Positions 7,221 to 16,110 of a stretch of 64,000 nt of DNA are shown piece by piece. A program made the translations under genes and the position numbers. This stretch comes from Rhodobacter capsulatus (lineage in GTDB: Bacteria > Pseudomonadota > Alphaproteobacteria > Rhodobacterales > Rhodobacteraceae): positions 1 through 64,000 of the forward strand of contig NZ_SWJZ01000026.1 in assembly GCF_005144475.1 (NCBI RefSeq), given 5' to 3'. Position 1 is the first letter of the stretch. Each line of letters starts with the position of its first letter. The notes beneath the pieces were generated by a model, which saw nothing but the letters and a program-made list of their open reading frames with translations, was not told the origin of the DNA and searched no databases.

Positions 7221-8608
7221 CCCTGTTGCAGGCCAAGGATATCACCGTCATGGCGGGGGGCGAGCGGCTTCTCGACCCGGTGTCGCTGACGCTGCCCGCC
7301 GGGCGGGCGGTGACGGTGCTGGGCGAAAGCGGCTCGGGCAAGAGCCTGCTCGCGCAGGCGATCCTCGGCACCTTGCCGCGCGGATTGGCGGCGGCGGGCG
7401 CGCTGACTTTGGGGGAAACCCGGCTGGATCCGGCGCGGCCGCAGGGCAGCCGGGCGCTCTGGGGGCGGCAGATCGCGGTCTTGCCGCAAGAACCCTGGCT
7501 GGCGCTGGATCCGCTGATGCGGGCCGCGCCGCAGGTGGCCGAAGTGCATGGCCTTGTGGCGGGGGCCGCGGCGCCGGACCGGCTGGCGCACCAGGATCTG
7601 GCCGCGCTTGGCCTGGCGGGGGCGGGGCAGAAATACCCCTGGCAGCTTTCGGGGGGCATGGCGCAGCGGCTCGCCTTTGCCGCCGCCCGGGCCGGGGGGG
7701 CGCCGATCACCGTGGCGGACGAGCCGACGAAGGGGCTCGACAGCGACCGGCGCGATGACGTGCTGGCGCTGTTGCGGCGCGGGCTGGAGCAGGGCGGGGG
7801 GCTTTTGACCATCACCCATGATCTTGCGTTGGCGGCGGGTCTGGGCGGCGAGATCCTGGTGATGCAGGGCGGCACCGTCGTTGAACGCGGCCCGGCGGCG
7901 CAGCTGCTGGCGGCGCCGCAACATCCCTACACGCGGGCGCTGATCGCCGCCGATCCGGCGCGATGGCCGCGTCCGGCCCCGTCCGGCACCGGGGCGACGA
8001 CGCCGGTTCTGTGCGCGGAAGGTTTCAGCGTGGAACGCGACGGGCGCAGGTTGTTTGCGCCGCTCGATTTCACCCTGGCGCCGGGCCGGATCCTTGGCGT
8101 GGCGGGGCCGTCGGGCTGTGGCAAGTCCAGCCTGGGCAATGCGCTTTTGGGGCTCGTGCCACATCGGGGCTGGCTTTGGCGCGATCCTGAGGTGCCGAAA
8201 CTGGGGCTGCAAAAGCTGTGGCAGGATCCGCCCGCCGCCTTTCCGGCGCGGCTCACGCTGGGGCAGGGGCTGGACGATCTGCTGAGGCTGCACCGGATCG
8301 ACCGGGACCGCGTGGCGCCGCTGCTCGACCGGCTGAACCTGGCGCCCGATCTGCTGGCGCGGCGGCCTGCGGCGGTTTCAGGCGGCGAATTGCAGCGCAT
8401 CGCGCTGCTGCGGGCGCTGCTGCTGGAGCCGCGGTTCCTGTTTGCCGACGAGCCCACTTCGCGGCTTGATCCGGTGACGCAGGCGCTGACGATCCGGCTG
8501 ATGGTCGAGGTCGCCCGAGAACGCGGCATGGCGATGGTGATCGTCAGCCATGACCGCGCGCTGCTTGACGCGATCAGCGACCGGGTGATCCGGCTCGAGC
8601 CTGCCTGA
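7217..8608 (+). CDS. Fused double ATPase of a nickel/peptide-type ABC transporter
   Basis: The product is 463 residues and carries two complete ABC domains in one chain. Domain 1 has Walker A GESGSGKS (about residues 35-42) and signature LSGGMAQRL; domain 2 has Walker A GPSGCGKS (near residue 297) and signature VSGGELQRI. In most Opp/Nik systems these are two genes (NikD and NikE). Here they are fused, with shortened linker regions. It is the last gene of the riboswitch-controlled operon and energises the 5491 and 6447 permeases. The ATG at 7217 overlaps the permease stop. Confidence 0.88.
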   Translation: MTLLQAKDITVMAGGERLLDPVSLTLPAGRAVTVLGESGSGKSLLAQAILGTLPRGLAAAGALTLGETRLDPARPQGSRALWGRQIAVLPQEPWLALDPLMRAAPQVAEVHGLVAGAAAPDRLAHQDLAALGLAGAGQKYPWQLSGGMAQRLAFAAARAGGAPITVADEPTKGLDSDRRDDVLALLRRGLEQGGGLLTITHDLALAAGLGGEILVMQGGTVVERGPAAQLLAAPQHPYTRALIAADPARWPRPAPSGTGATTPVLCAEGFSVERDGRRLFAPLDFTLAPGRILGVAGPSGCGKSSLGNALLGLVPHRGWLWRDPEVPKLGLQKLWQDPPAAFPARLTLGQGLDDLLRLHRIDRDRVAPLLDRLNLAPDLLARRPAAVSGGELQRIALLRALLLEPRFLFADEPTSRLDPVTQALTIRLMVEVARERGMAMVIVSHDRALLDAISDRVIRLEPA

Positions 8609-8639
8609 CACCGCCGCCCGCAAGGGCTCGCGCCGCGCG

Positions 8640-9143
8640 ACCGCCGCCGGAAAGACCCGCTGCCGCAGCCCCGACAGGATCGCTGCGGCGCGATCGAGCG
8701 CGAGAAGATCGGCAAGACCCGGGGGCGCGGCTTCGATCTGGGGGCGAAGACCGAGCTGACCTCGGCGTTGACGCTGATCGGCTCCTGTTCCTGCACGGCC
8801 ACCGACGTGGTGACGGGCACCCTGCGCAAGCACGCCTCGATTGCGGGCAAGGCGCCGCGCTTTGGGGCAAGTCCACGCTGGCGGGCAGCGGCGCGCGCGG
8901 GGATGTGACGCCGGGTCTGGGCCGCGCCATCTCGGCAGCTATTCTTTCGACGCGCAAAACAGCCGCAAAAGCAAGGCGGCGACGCGGCTTGATGCCGCGC
9001 TCGGCCATGGGCTGTCGGAAACGGCGGCGCTGGAGCTGCATGTCCGCAACCTGCTGGACGGCCAGCATGTGGTGGGGTCCGGCACGGCCGACGACGACAC
9101 CCCGGGCCGCGCGCTTGCGCTGCCGCTGCGCAAGACCTGGTGA
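8640..9143 (+). pseudogene. Remnant of a TonB-dependent siderophore receptor (C-terminal part)
   Basis: Three frames read in sequence reconstruct the end of an outer-membrane siderophore receptor: GRGFDLGAKTELTSALTLIG (about 8720-8780), then after frame changes HLGSYSFDAQNSRKSKAATR, and finally ALELHVRNLLDGQHV ending in ALALPLRKTW with a stop at 9143. NLLDG and the terminal aromatic residue are typical of TonB-dependent beta-barrels. Only about 150 of some 700 residues survive, with at least two frameshifts and no start, so it cannot make a receptor. The broken AraC gene downstream suggests that a whole siderophore-uptake locus has decayed here. Confidence 0.75.
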
Positions 9144-9149
9144 TCCGAA

Positions 9150-9179
9150 GGCCCCGGCCGTCGGGCGGTGGCCGGGGTC
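9150..9179. terminator. Terminator-like hairpin
   Basis: GGCCCCGGCC at 9150-9159 pairs with GGCCGGGGTC at 9170-9179 (one mismatch), with a 10-nt loop. It lies between the convergent receptor remnant and AraC remnant. There is no T-run, so it may be a leftover or a factor-dependent end. Confidence 0.4.
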
Positions 9180-9831
9180 AGCGGCTGCACCGGGCGCGCA
9201 GCCAGGCCGAAGGCGTCGTGCCCTCGTGGCGGCGCCCCCCCGCGTCAGATGCGCCTGATCGGCGAAGCCGACCTGCATCGAGACATCGGCGATCATCATC
9301 TTTGACGACAGAAGCGCCCGTTTCACCGGATCGATCCGCCGTTCCTGCTGCCATTGCAGCGGCGTCTTGCCGGTGGTCTTCTTGAAGGCCTGCGAAAACC
9401 GGCTGGGCGAAAGACCCACCGCTTCGGCCAGCCTGTGCAACCGCCGCATCTGCTCGGGGGGCAGGCCGTGGGCATGGCTGGTCTCGGGTCTCGGGTCTCG
9501 GGTCCTGGGGTCTGCGGCAGGTCGAGCCCCCCGGCCGCTGCGCAAGCCGCGCCGTCAACCAGGACCGGCGCAGGGGCAGGTCAAGATGGGAAAACCGGTG
9601 TTCGGCCACGAAAGTCGCCCAGATCGGCATTCCGGCGGGGATGTGAAGCGCCCGCACCAGCGGGCGGGCGTTCTGCGGGTCTGTCTCCATCCGCTCCGAC
9701 AGCCGGATCTGGTCCGACACGTCGTTGCAAAACCGCATGCCCCGCGGATCGTGCGCGGTGGAAACCCTGTCGCGCAGGCTTTGCCCCCGGCTTCCCGGAA
9801 CACGCCGCAGATCTCTGCGAAGGACCGCCAT
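9178..9831 (-). pseudogene. Broken AraC-family regulator
   Basis: The minus strand encodes AraC-type sequence split over two frames. One frame holds the upstream part (MRFCNDVSDQIRLSE...HIPAGMPIWATFVAEH). A second holds the helix-turn-helix region (LAEAVGLSPSRFSQAFKKTT, then PLQWQQERRIDPVKRALL and DVSMQVGFADQAHLTR). The last residues HEGTTPSAWLRAR are back in the first frame. At least two frameshifts are therefore present. A heptamer repeat (TCTCGGG three times) at 9482-9503 sits at the upstream break. AraC regulators of this kind commonly control the siderophore receptor beside them, here also degraded. Confidence 0.75.
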
Positions 9832-10064
9832 CTGACCGGCGCCGGCGGCTGATCCCCCGTGTCCGGCTTGTCATCGCGGGCAGGAATCCCGTCCCCGTTT
9901 CTCCAGATGTCCCGGCAGATCTGAAAGACGCTTGCCTGTGGCGCTTCCGGGGTCACGAAACCCATCCGTGCCGGGGGCCCGGGCAATGCGCGGGCCCGCA
10001 GATCATGACCGATGGGGGCGCGCAAGTCGGCCCGCGGCGGCATTGGCTGGCCCCGCATGGCCCT
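9832..10064. other. Non-coding stretch between broken AraC gene and kdpE
   Basis: About 230 bp without a recognisable gene. It probably includes the eroded 5' end of the AraC gene and the space downstream of kdpE. No clear terminator was seen after kdpE. Confidence 0.4.
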
Positions 10065-10757
10065 TCAGACCGGGCCTTCCGCGAGCCGGTAGCCGACGCC
10101 CGGCTCGGTCAGGATCAGCGCGGGCGCGGCGGGGTCGGGTTCGATCTTGGCGCGCAGCTGGCCGATGAAGACGCGCAGATATTGCGTGTCGTCGTGATGC
10201 GCGGGGCCCCAGACGGCGGTCAGGATCTGCCGATGCGTGACGACGCGGCCCAGATTGCGGACCAGAACCGAGAGCAGGTCGAATTCCTTCGGCGTCAATC
10301 GCACCGGCTGGCCCTCCTTTTGCACCAGCCGCTTGTCGAGATCGACGCGCAGCGCGCCCAGCACAAGCTGCGTCGTCTCGCCCCGCGCGTGCGTCGCATG
10401 CCGGGCGGCGGCGCGCAATCGGGCCTGCAACTCCCCGATGCCGAAGGGTTTTTCCAGATAGTCATCGGCGCCCAGATCCAGCGCCTCGACCTTTTCCGCC
10501 TCGCGGTCGCGGGCCGAAAGCACGATCACCGGCACCGCGCTGAAGGCCCGCACCGCCCGCAAGACCTCTTTGCCGTCGCGGTCGGGCAGGCCCAGATCGA
10601 GCAAGATCGCCTCGGGCGCGATGCTGGCGGCCAGCCGGATCGCCTCCTGTCCGGTCATCGCGGCGACGATCTCGTAGCCCGCCGATTCCAGCGCGATCCG
10701 CAGCATGGTCTGGATCTGGTCATCGTCATCGACGACAAGCAAACGGCGCATCCTCAT
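10065..10757 (-). CDS. kdpE: Response regulator KdpE
   Basis: The product is 230 residues: a receiver domain (RLLVVDDDDQIQTML; phosphoacceptor Asp in ILLDLGLPD near residue 53; conserved Lys in DDYLEKPFG) followed by an OmpR-type winged helix ending in PGVGYRLAE. KdpE is the cytoplasmic regulator that activates the kdp operon under potassium limitation or osmotic stress. It is the last gene of the operon and overlaps the kdpD stop by 4 bp. A second ATG six bases downstream is also possible. Confidence 0.93.
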   Translation of the reverse strand: MRMRRLLVVDDDDQIQTMLRIALESAGYEIVAAMTGQEAIRLAASIAPEAILLDLGLPDRDGKEVLRAVRAFSAVPVIVLSARDREAEKVEALDLGADDYLEKPFGIGELQARLRAAARHATHARGETTQLVLGALRVDLDKRLVQKEGQPVRLTPKEFDLLSVLVRNLGRVVTHRQILTAVWGPAHHDDTQYLRVFIGQLRAKIEPDPAAPALILTEPGVGYRLAEGPV

Positions 10758-13468
10758 CGGGCCTCCTCGTCTCTGGTCAGGTCTGCGGGCAATTCGGCCA
10801 GCGGCAGCCGCACGATCAGCCGGGTGCCGCGGCGGCGGATCGCGGGGCTTTCGGCCTTGATCGTGCCGCCCATCGCCCGCACGAGCCCGCGGCAGATCGC
10901 CAGCCCGAGCCCGGTGCCGGGTTTCCTTCGATCCGTGCCGCCCGCGCGGAAGAACTTTTCAAAGATCCGCTCCAGATCGGCCGGTTTCACCCCGGCGCCG
11001 TCGTCGGTCACGCTGATCACCACCGCATCGCCCTCGTTGCGCGCATGCACGCTGACCTCGCTCTCGCCGTATTTATGCGCGTTATCCAGCAGGTTGAACA
11101 CCACCTGCGCCAGCAATTCCTGATCGCCGCGCACGAAGCCCAGATCGGGGGCCAGGCTGACCCGGGTCTGCCGCCCCGGATGGGTCTTGCGCGCCCGATC
11201 AACCGCCAGCCGGATCGCATCGCCGACATCGACCCAGTCGCGGCGGACCTTGACCACGCCCTGATCGATCCGGCTCATCTCCAGCAGATTGGCCACGAAG
11301 CGGTTCAGCCGCGCGGCTTCCTGCCCGATCGTGTCGAGCAGATCGTCGCGCTGATCGTCGCGCAGGTCGGTTTCGTCCCGTTGCAGCGTCGTCACCGCGC
11401 CGGTGATCGCGGCGAGCGGCGTGCGCAGATCATGGCCGAGCGAGGCCAGAAGCGCATCGCGGATGTTTTCGTTTTCCTGCATCGCCGCCGCCTTCACCGC
11501 CTCGCGCACCAAAAGCGCGCGGTCCAGCGCCACCGCCGCCTGTTCCACCGCCGCCGCCAGCTTCGCCTCGTCGGCGGCCAGAAGCGGCTGGTCGCGGTCG
11601 GGCGGCTCGTAGCCGAGCACCGCCACCACATGGCGCGGCGTGGCGAGCGGGTGAAAGCGCAGCCGCAGGTTCGGCAGCGTCGCGGTGCGCCAGCCCGCCG
11701 TCTCGCCTTTTTCAAACGCCCAGCGCGCGGCGGTCATCTCGACCGGATCGGCGATCTCCTCGGGGGGCCAGGCGGCGCAGGGCAGGAGTTCGGTGCCCTC
11801 GACCAGCAGCACGATCGCCTTGCCGCCCATCACCCCATGCACCTGCGTCACCATCGCCCAGGCGACATCCTCGGCCGAAGAGGCGGCCGACAGCTGGCGC
11901 GAAAACGCCGCCTGCGCCTCGACCCCCCGGGTCTGCGCCAGCGCCGCCCGGGCCTGGGCGCGGATCCGCCCGGTCCACGATCCGGTCAGGCTGGCGACGA
12001 CCAGAAAGATCACCAGCGCCAGGAATTCGTGCGGCCGGGCGATGCTGAACGTGTGCAAAGGCTCGATGAAGAAGAAGTTATAGGCCAGACAGGACAGAAG
12101 CGCCGCCAGAACCGCCGCCCGCGTGCCGCGAAACGTGCCGCAGATCAGCACGCCCGCCAGAAAGATCATCGACAGGTTCGGCAGTTCCATCACCGCGGCC
12201 AGGGCATGGCCGATCGCGATGACCCCGGTCGTGGCCAGCACCGCAAGGCCCAGATCGGCAGGCAGTCCCGGCCCCGCCAGGCCCCGCCGCAGGGCGTCAA
12301 GGCGCCTGCGCGCCGCCGCGGGCTGCGGGCCGGACAGCGGCAGCAGATGCACCGCGATCCCCCCGGCCCGCGCGGACAGAGCCTCGGGCAGGCTTTGGCG
12401 CAGCAGCCGCGCGATCGGGCCGCGCGGCCGAGGCGCCAGCAGGATCTGGGTGACGTTTTCGCGCCGCGCCACGCGCAGGATGTCCTCGGCGAAATCGGCG
12501 CTCGTCAGCCGCAAGACCTCACCGCCCAGCGTCTCGACCAGCCGCATCGCCTCGGTCGCGCGCCGGTCCGCCGCGGTGGCCTGCTCCGGATCGCCGGGCC
12601 GCGCCAGAACCAGTGCGATCCAGCCCGCATTGAGCGCCGAGGCCAGCCGTGCCGTCTGCCGGATCAGCGCATCGCCGCTGCCATCGGGAAACAGGCACAG
12701 CAACAGCCGCTCGGCCGAGGCCCAGGGCCCCTCGATCGCCTTTTGCCGCAAGATCTCGGTCATCTGGTCATCGACCCGCTCGGCGGTGCGGCGCAAAGCC
12801 AGCTCGCGCAGCGCCGTCAGATTGCCGGGGGTGAAGAATTTCTCCACCGCCCGGCGCGCGGTCTGCGGCAGATAGACCTTGCCCGCCTTCAGCCGCGCGA
12901 TCAGCTCGTCGGGCGGGATGTCGACCAGCACCACATCCTGCGCCTCTTGCAGCATGACATCGGGCACGGTCTCGCGCACGGTGACGCCGGTGATCCGCGC
13001 CACCACATCGGCAAGGCTTTCCAGATGCTGGATGTTCAGCGCCGTCCAGACGTCGATCCCGGCATCCAGCAGTTCGCGGATGTCCTGCCAGCGCTTCGGA
13101 TGCCGGCTTTGCGGCGCGTTCGTATGCGCCAGCTCGTCCACCACCAGCAGCGCCGGACGACGGGCCAGCGCGGCGTCGATGTCGAATTCCTCCAGCACCT
13201 GACCGCGATAGTCCACCTGCCGCCGCGGCAGGGTTTCAAGCCCCGCCGCCAGCGCCTCGGTTTCGGCCCGGCCATGCGTCTCGATCAGGCCCAGAACCAC
13301 GTCGCCCCCCTCGGCGCGCAGCCGGTGGGCTTCCTGCAGCATCGCACAGGTCTTGCCCACCCCCGGCGCCGCGCCAAGGAAGATCTTCAGACGGCCGGAC
13401 CTCTCGCGCTGGCTCAGCGCCAGCAACGCATCGGGATCGGGGCGTTTTTCCGGCTCACCGGCGGGCAT
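10754..13468 (-). CDS. kdpD: Sensor histidine kinase KdpD
   Basis: The product is 904 residues, the full KdpD length. Order of domains: N-terminal KdpD domain with Walker A GAAPGVGKT (about residues 31-39) and GLIETHGRAET, a universal-stress-protein-like domain, four membrane spans around residues 400-500 (including YNFFFIEPLHTFSI), a GAF-like region, then HisKA with the phosphoacceptor in SLGHDLRTPLAAITG and a HATPase domain (FNLLDNAHKYGE, GTGLGLAICRGLV). It senses potassium and turgor and phosphorylates KdpE. It begins 13 bp after kdpC and overlaps kdpE. Confidence 0.95.
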   Translation of the reverse strand: MPAGEPEKRPDPDALLALSQRERSGRLKIFLGAAPGVGKTCAMLQEAHRLRAEGGDVVLGLIETHGRAETEALAAGLETLPRRQVDYRGQVLEEFDIDAALARRPALLVVDELAHTNAPQSRHPKRWQDIRELLDAGIDVWTALNIQHLESLADVVARITGVTVRETVPDVMLQEAQDVVLVDIPPDELIARLKAGKVYLPQTARRAVEKFFTPGNLTALRELALRRTAERVDDQMTEILRQKAIEGPWASAERLLLCLFPDGSGDALIRQTARLASALNAGWIALVLARPGDPEQATAADRRATEAMRLVETLGGEVLRLTSADFAEDILRVARRENVTQILLAPRPRGPIARLLRQSLPEALSARAGGIAVHLLPLSGPQPAAARRRLDALRRGLAGPGLPADLGLAVLATTGVIAIGHALAAVMELPNLSMIFLAGVLICGTFRGTRAAVLAALLSCLAYNFFFIEPLHTFSIARPHEFLALVIFLVVASLTGSWTGRIRAQARAALAQTRGVEAQAAFSRQLSAASSAEDVAWAMVTQVHGVMGGKAIVLLVEGTELLPCAAWPPEEIADPVEMTAARWAFEKGETAGWRTATLPNLRLRFHPLATPRHVVAVLGYEPPDRDQPLLAADEAKLAAAVEQAAVALDRALLVREAVKAAAMQENENIRDALLASLGHDLRTPLAAITGAVTTLQRDETDLRDDQRDDLLDTIGQEAARLNRFVANLLEMSRIDQGVVKVRRDWVDVGDAIRLAVDRARKTHPGRQTRVSLAPDLGFVRGDQELLAQVVFNLLDNAHKYGESEVSVHARNEGDAVVISVTDDGAGVKPADLERIFEKFFRAGGTDRRKPGTGLGLAICRGLVRAMGGTIKAESPAIRRRGTRLIVRLPLAELPADLTRDEEAR

Positions 13469-13480
13469 CGTGTCCTCGGG

Positions 13481-14041
13481 TCATTGCGCGGCCAGTGTGT
13501 CAAGCGCACGGTTCAGCGCAAGCACATTCACGCGCGGCTCGCCAAAGACGCCCAGGATCGGCTGCCGCGTCTGCCGCTCCACCAGCTCTGCCACCCGCGC
13601 GGGGGGGATGCCCCGCGCCGCCGCCACCCGCGCCACCTGCGCCTGCGCGTTTTGCGGCGAGATGTCGGGATCAAGCCCCGAGGCCGAGGTGGTCACCGCA
13701 TCGGCGGGCACCGGCGCCGCCAGCCCCGCGGCGGCGACATCGGCCCGGATCCGGTCGATCAGCTTTTGCGACAACGGCCCGAGGTTCGAGCCACCCGAGG
13801 CCGCGGCATCATAGGGCGTCGCCGTGGCCGAGGGGCGGGGGTGGAAATACCCCGGCGCGGTGAAGTTCTGGCCCACCAGCTCCGAGCCCAGAACGCGCTC
13901 GCCGTCCCGGATCAGGCTGCCCTGCGCCTGATGCGGCAACAGCGTGGTGGCAATCGCCGTCAGCGACAGCGGATAGGCGAGCCCGAGCAGCAGGGTGAAG
14001 CCGCCGACAAAGACGAGTGCGGGGCGAAGATGAGAGATCAT
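13481..14041 (-). CDS. kdpC: Potassium-transporting ATPase subunit KdpC
   Basis: The product is 186 residues with one N-terminal membrane span (LVFVGGFTLLLGLAYPLSL) and a periplasmic domain containing GSELVGQNFTAPGYFHPRPSA, the family hallmark. KdpC stabilises the KdpFABC complex and raises potassium affinity. The ATG at 14041 was chosen because a strong GAGGAGG lies about 6 nt upstream; an upstream in-frame start would overlap that site. It follows kdpB by 10 bp. Confidence 0.93.
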   Translation of the reverse strand: MISHLRPALVFVGGFTLLLGLAYPLSLTAIATTLLPHQAQGSLIRDGERVLGSELVGQNFTAPGYFHPRPSATATPYDAAASGGSNLGPLSQKLIDRIRADVAAAGLAAPVPADAVTTSASGLDPDISPQNAQAQVARVAAARGIPPARVAELVERQTRQPILGVFGEPRVNVLALNRALDTLAAQ

Positions 14042-14051
14042 GCAAGCCTCC

Positions 14052-16100
14052 TCAGGCAAGGTTCAGATGGGTCAGCGCAAGGTCGATCAGCTTGATGCCC
14101 GCGAAAGGCATTACCAGCCCGCCAAGCCCGTAAAGCGCCAGGTTGCGCCGCAACAGCACCGCCGCCGCGACGGGGCGATAGCGCACGCCGCGCAGGGCAA
14201 GCGGGATCAGCGCGACGATGATCAGCGCGTTGAAGATCACCGCCGAAAGGATCGCCGATTGCGGCGAGCCCAGATGCATCAGGTTCAGCGCCTGCATCTG
14301 CGGATAGGTCGCCACGAACAGCGCGGGCAGGATGGCGAAATATTTCGCCACGTCGTTCGAGATCGAAAAGGTCGTCAGCGCGCCGCGCGTCATCAACAGT
14401 TGCTTGCCGATGCCGACGATCTCGATCAGCTTCGTCGGGTTGCTGTCCAGATCGACCATGTTGCCCGCTTCGCGCGCGGCCTGGGTGCCGGTCTGCATCG
14501 CCACGCCCACATCGGCCTGTGCCAGCGCGGGCGCGTCGTTGGTGCCGTCGCCGCACATCGCAATCAGCCGCCCGCCCGCCTGTTCGCGGCGGATATAGCC
14601 CAGCTTGTCCTCGGGCGTGGCCTCGGCCAGGAAATCGTCCACCCCGGCTTCCGAAGCGATGGCAGCGGCGGTCACCGGGTTGTCGCCCGTCACCATCACC
14701 GTGCGGATGCCCATGGCGCGCAATTCGGCAAACCGCGCCCGGATGCCGGGTTTGATCACGTCCTTGAGGTGGATCACCCCCAGAAGCTGGCCATCATCGG
14801 CGACGGCGAGCGGCGTGCCGCCCGAGCGCGCGATGCGGTCCACCGCGGCGCGGAATTCGGCGGGCGCGGTGTCGGGCGTCCGGTCGAGATGGCGCAGCAC
14901 CGCATCGACCGCGCCCTTGCGCAGCCGCCGGGCCCCCAGATCCAGCCCCGAAAGCCGGGTCTGCGCGGCAAAGGGCACCAGCACCGCGGCTTCGGGCAGA
15001 TCGGGCTCGCTCAGGCCGAAATCGGCGCGGGCAAGCGCCACGACGGACCGCCCCTCGGGGGTTTCGTCGCCGCGGCTGGCCAGCAGCGCTGCCTCGGCCA
15101 ATGCGCGTTCGGACACCCCGGGCATCGGCACGAATTCCGACGCCATCCGGTTGCCGAAGGTGATCGTGCCGGTCTTGTCGAGCAGAAGCGTGTCGACATC
15201 GCCCGCCGCCTCGACCGCGCGGCCCGAGGTGGCGATGACGTTGAAGCGGATCAGCCGATCCATCCCGGCGATGCCGATGGCCGACAGAAGACCGCCGATC
15301 GTGGTGGGGATCAGCGTCACCAGAAGCGCCACCAGCACCACCACCGAAACGGCCGTGCCCGAATAGCCCGCAAGCCCCCAGAGCGTCACCACCGCAATCA
15401 GGAAAATCAAGGTCATGCCCGAGAGCAGCACCGAGAGCGCCAGTTCGTTCGGCGTGCGTTGCCGCTCGGCCCCCTCGACGAGCGCAATCATCCGGTCGAT
15501 GAAGGTCTCGCCCGGGGCGGCGGTGATGCGGATGCGGATTTCGTCAGACAGCACCGTGGTGCCGCCGGTGACGGCGGAACGGTCGCCCCCCGCCTCGCGG
15601 ATCACCGGGGCGCTTTCGCCGGTGATCGCCGCCTCGTTGATCGCGGCCACCCCGGCCACGATCTCGCCGTCAAGCGGGATGATCTCGCCCGCGGCGACAA
15701 GAACGACATCGCCCGGCTCCAGATCGAGCGCGGAGACGTTTTCCCAGATCGGCTCCGGGCTGTCGGGCATCACCAACCGCCTTGCGCGGACATCGCAGCG
15801 GGTCTGCCGCAGGCTCGCCGCCTGCGCCTTGCCGCGGCCCTCGGCGATGGCCTCGGCGAAGGTGGCAAACAGCACGGTAAACCAGAGCCAGGCCGCGATC
15901 TGGCCGGAAAACCACGGCTCGCCGCTGCCCAGCCAGAGGTCGCGCAGCCAGAGCGCGGTGACCAGAAACGCGCCGATTTCGGTGACGAAGATCACGGGGT
16001 TGCGCATCAGCTTGCGCGGATCGAGCTTGCGGAAAGCCTCGATCAGGGCCTCGACGAGAGCTGCGCGGTCAAAGGCGGCGGGTTTGGAGGAGTGCAGCAT
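14052..16100 (-). CDS. kdpB: Potassium-transporting P-type ATPase subunit KdpB
   Basis: The product is 682 residues, the normal KdpB size. It has the phosphorylation motif [12 protein letters not shown] (aspartyl-phosphate), the TGES actuator motif in [11 protein letters not shown] and the hinge [16 protein letters not shown]. It is the catalytic subunit of the high-affinity potassium pump in the inner membrane. It lies between kdpA and kdpC with gaps of about 10 bp, as in standard kdp operons. Confidence 0.96.
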   Translation of the reverse strand: MLHSSKPAAFDRAALVEALIEAFRKLDPRKLMRNPVIFVTEIGAFLVTALWLRDLWLGSGEPWFSGQIAAWLWFTVLFATFAEAIAEGRGKAQAASLRQTRCDVRARRLVMPDSPEPIWENVSALDLEPGDVVLVAAGEIIPLDGEIVAGVAAINEAAITGESAPVIREAGGDRSAVTGGTTVLSDEIRIRITAAPGETFIDRMIALVEGAERQRTPNELALSVLLSGMTLIFLIAVVTLWGLAGYSGTAVSVVVLVALLVTLIPTTIGGLLSAIGIAGMDRLIRFNVIATSGRAVEAAGDVDTLLLDKTGTITFGNRMASEFVPMPGVSERALAEAALLASRGDETPEGRSVVALARADFGLSEPDLPEAAVLVPFAAQTRLSGLDLGARRLRKGAVDAVLRHLDRTPDTAPAEFRAAVDRIARSGGTPLAVADDGQLLGVIHLKDVIKPGIRARFAELRAMGIRTVMVTGDNPVTAAAIASEAGVDDFLAEATPEDKLGYIRREQAGGRLIAMCGDGTNDAPALAQADVGVAMQTGTQAAREAGNMVDLDSNPTKLIEIVGIGKQLLMTRGALTTFSISNDVAKYFAILPALFVATYPQMQALNLMHLGSPQSAILSAVIFNALIIVALIPLALRGVRYRPVAAAVLLRRNLALYGLGGLVMPFAGIKLIDLALTHLNLA

Positions 16101-16110
16101 GATAAGCCTC

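Noticed and set aside
11045-14095. A 1016-codon open frame antisense to kdpD and kdpC
   Set aside because: It overlaps two clear kdp genes on the other strand and has the His/Arg/Gln-rich composition of an antisense shadow.
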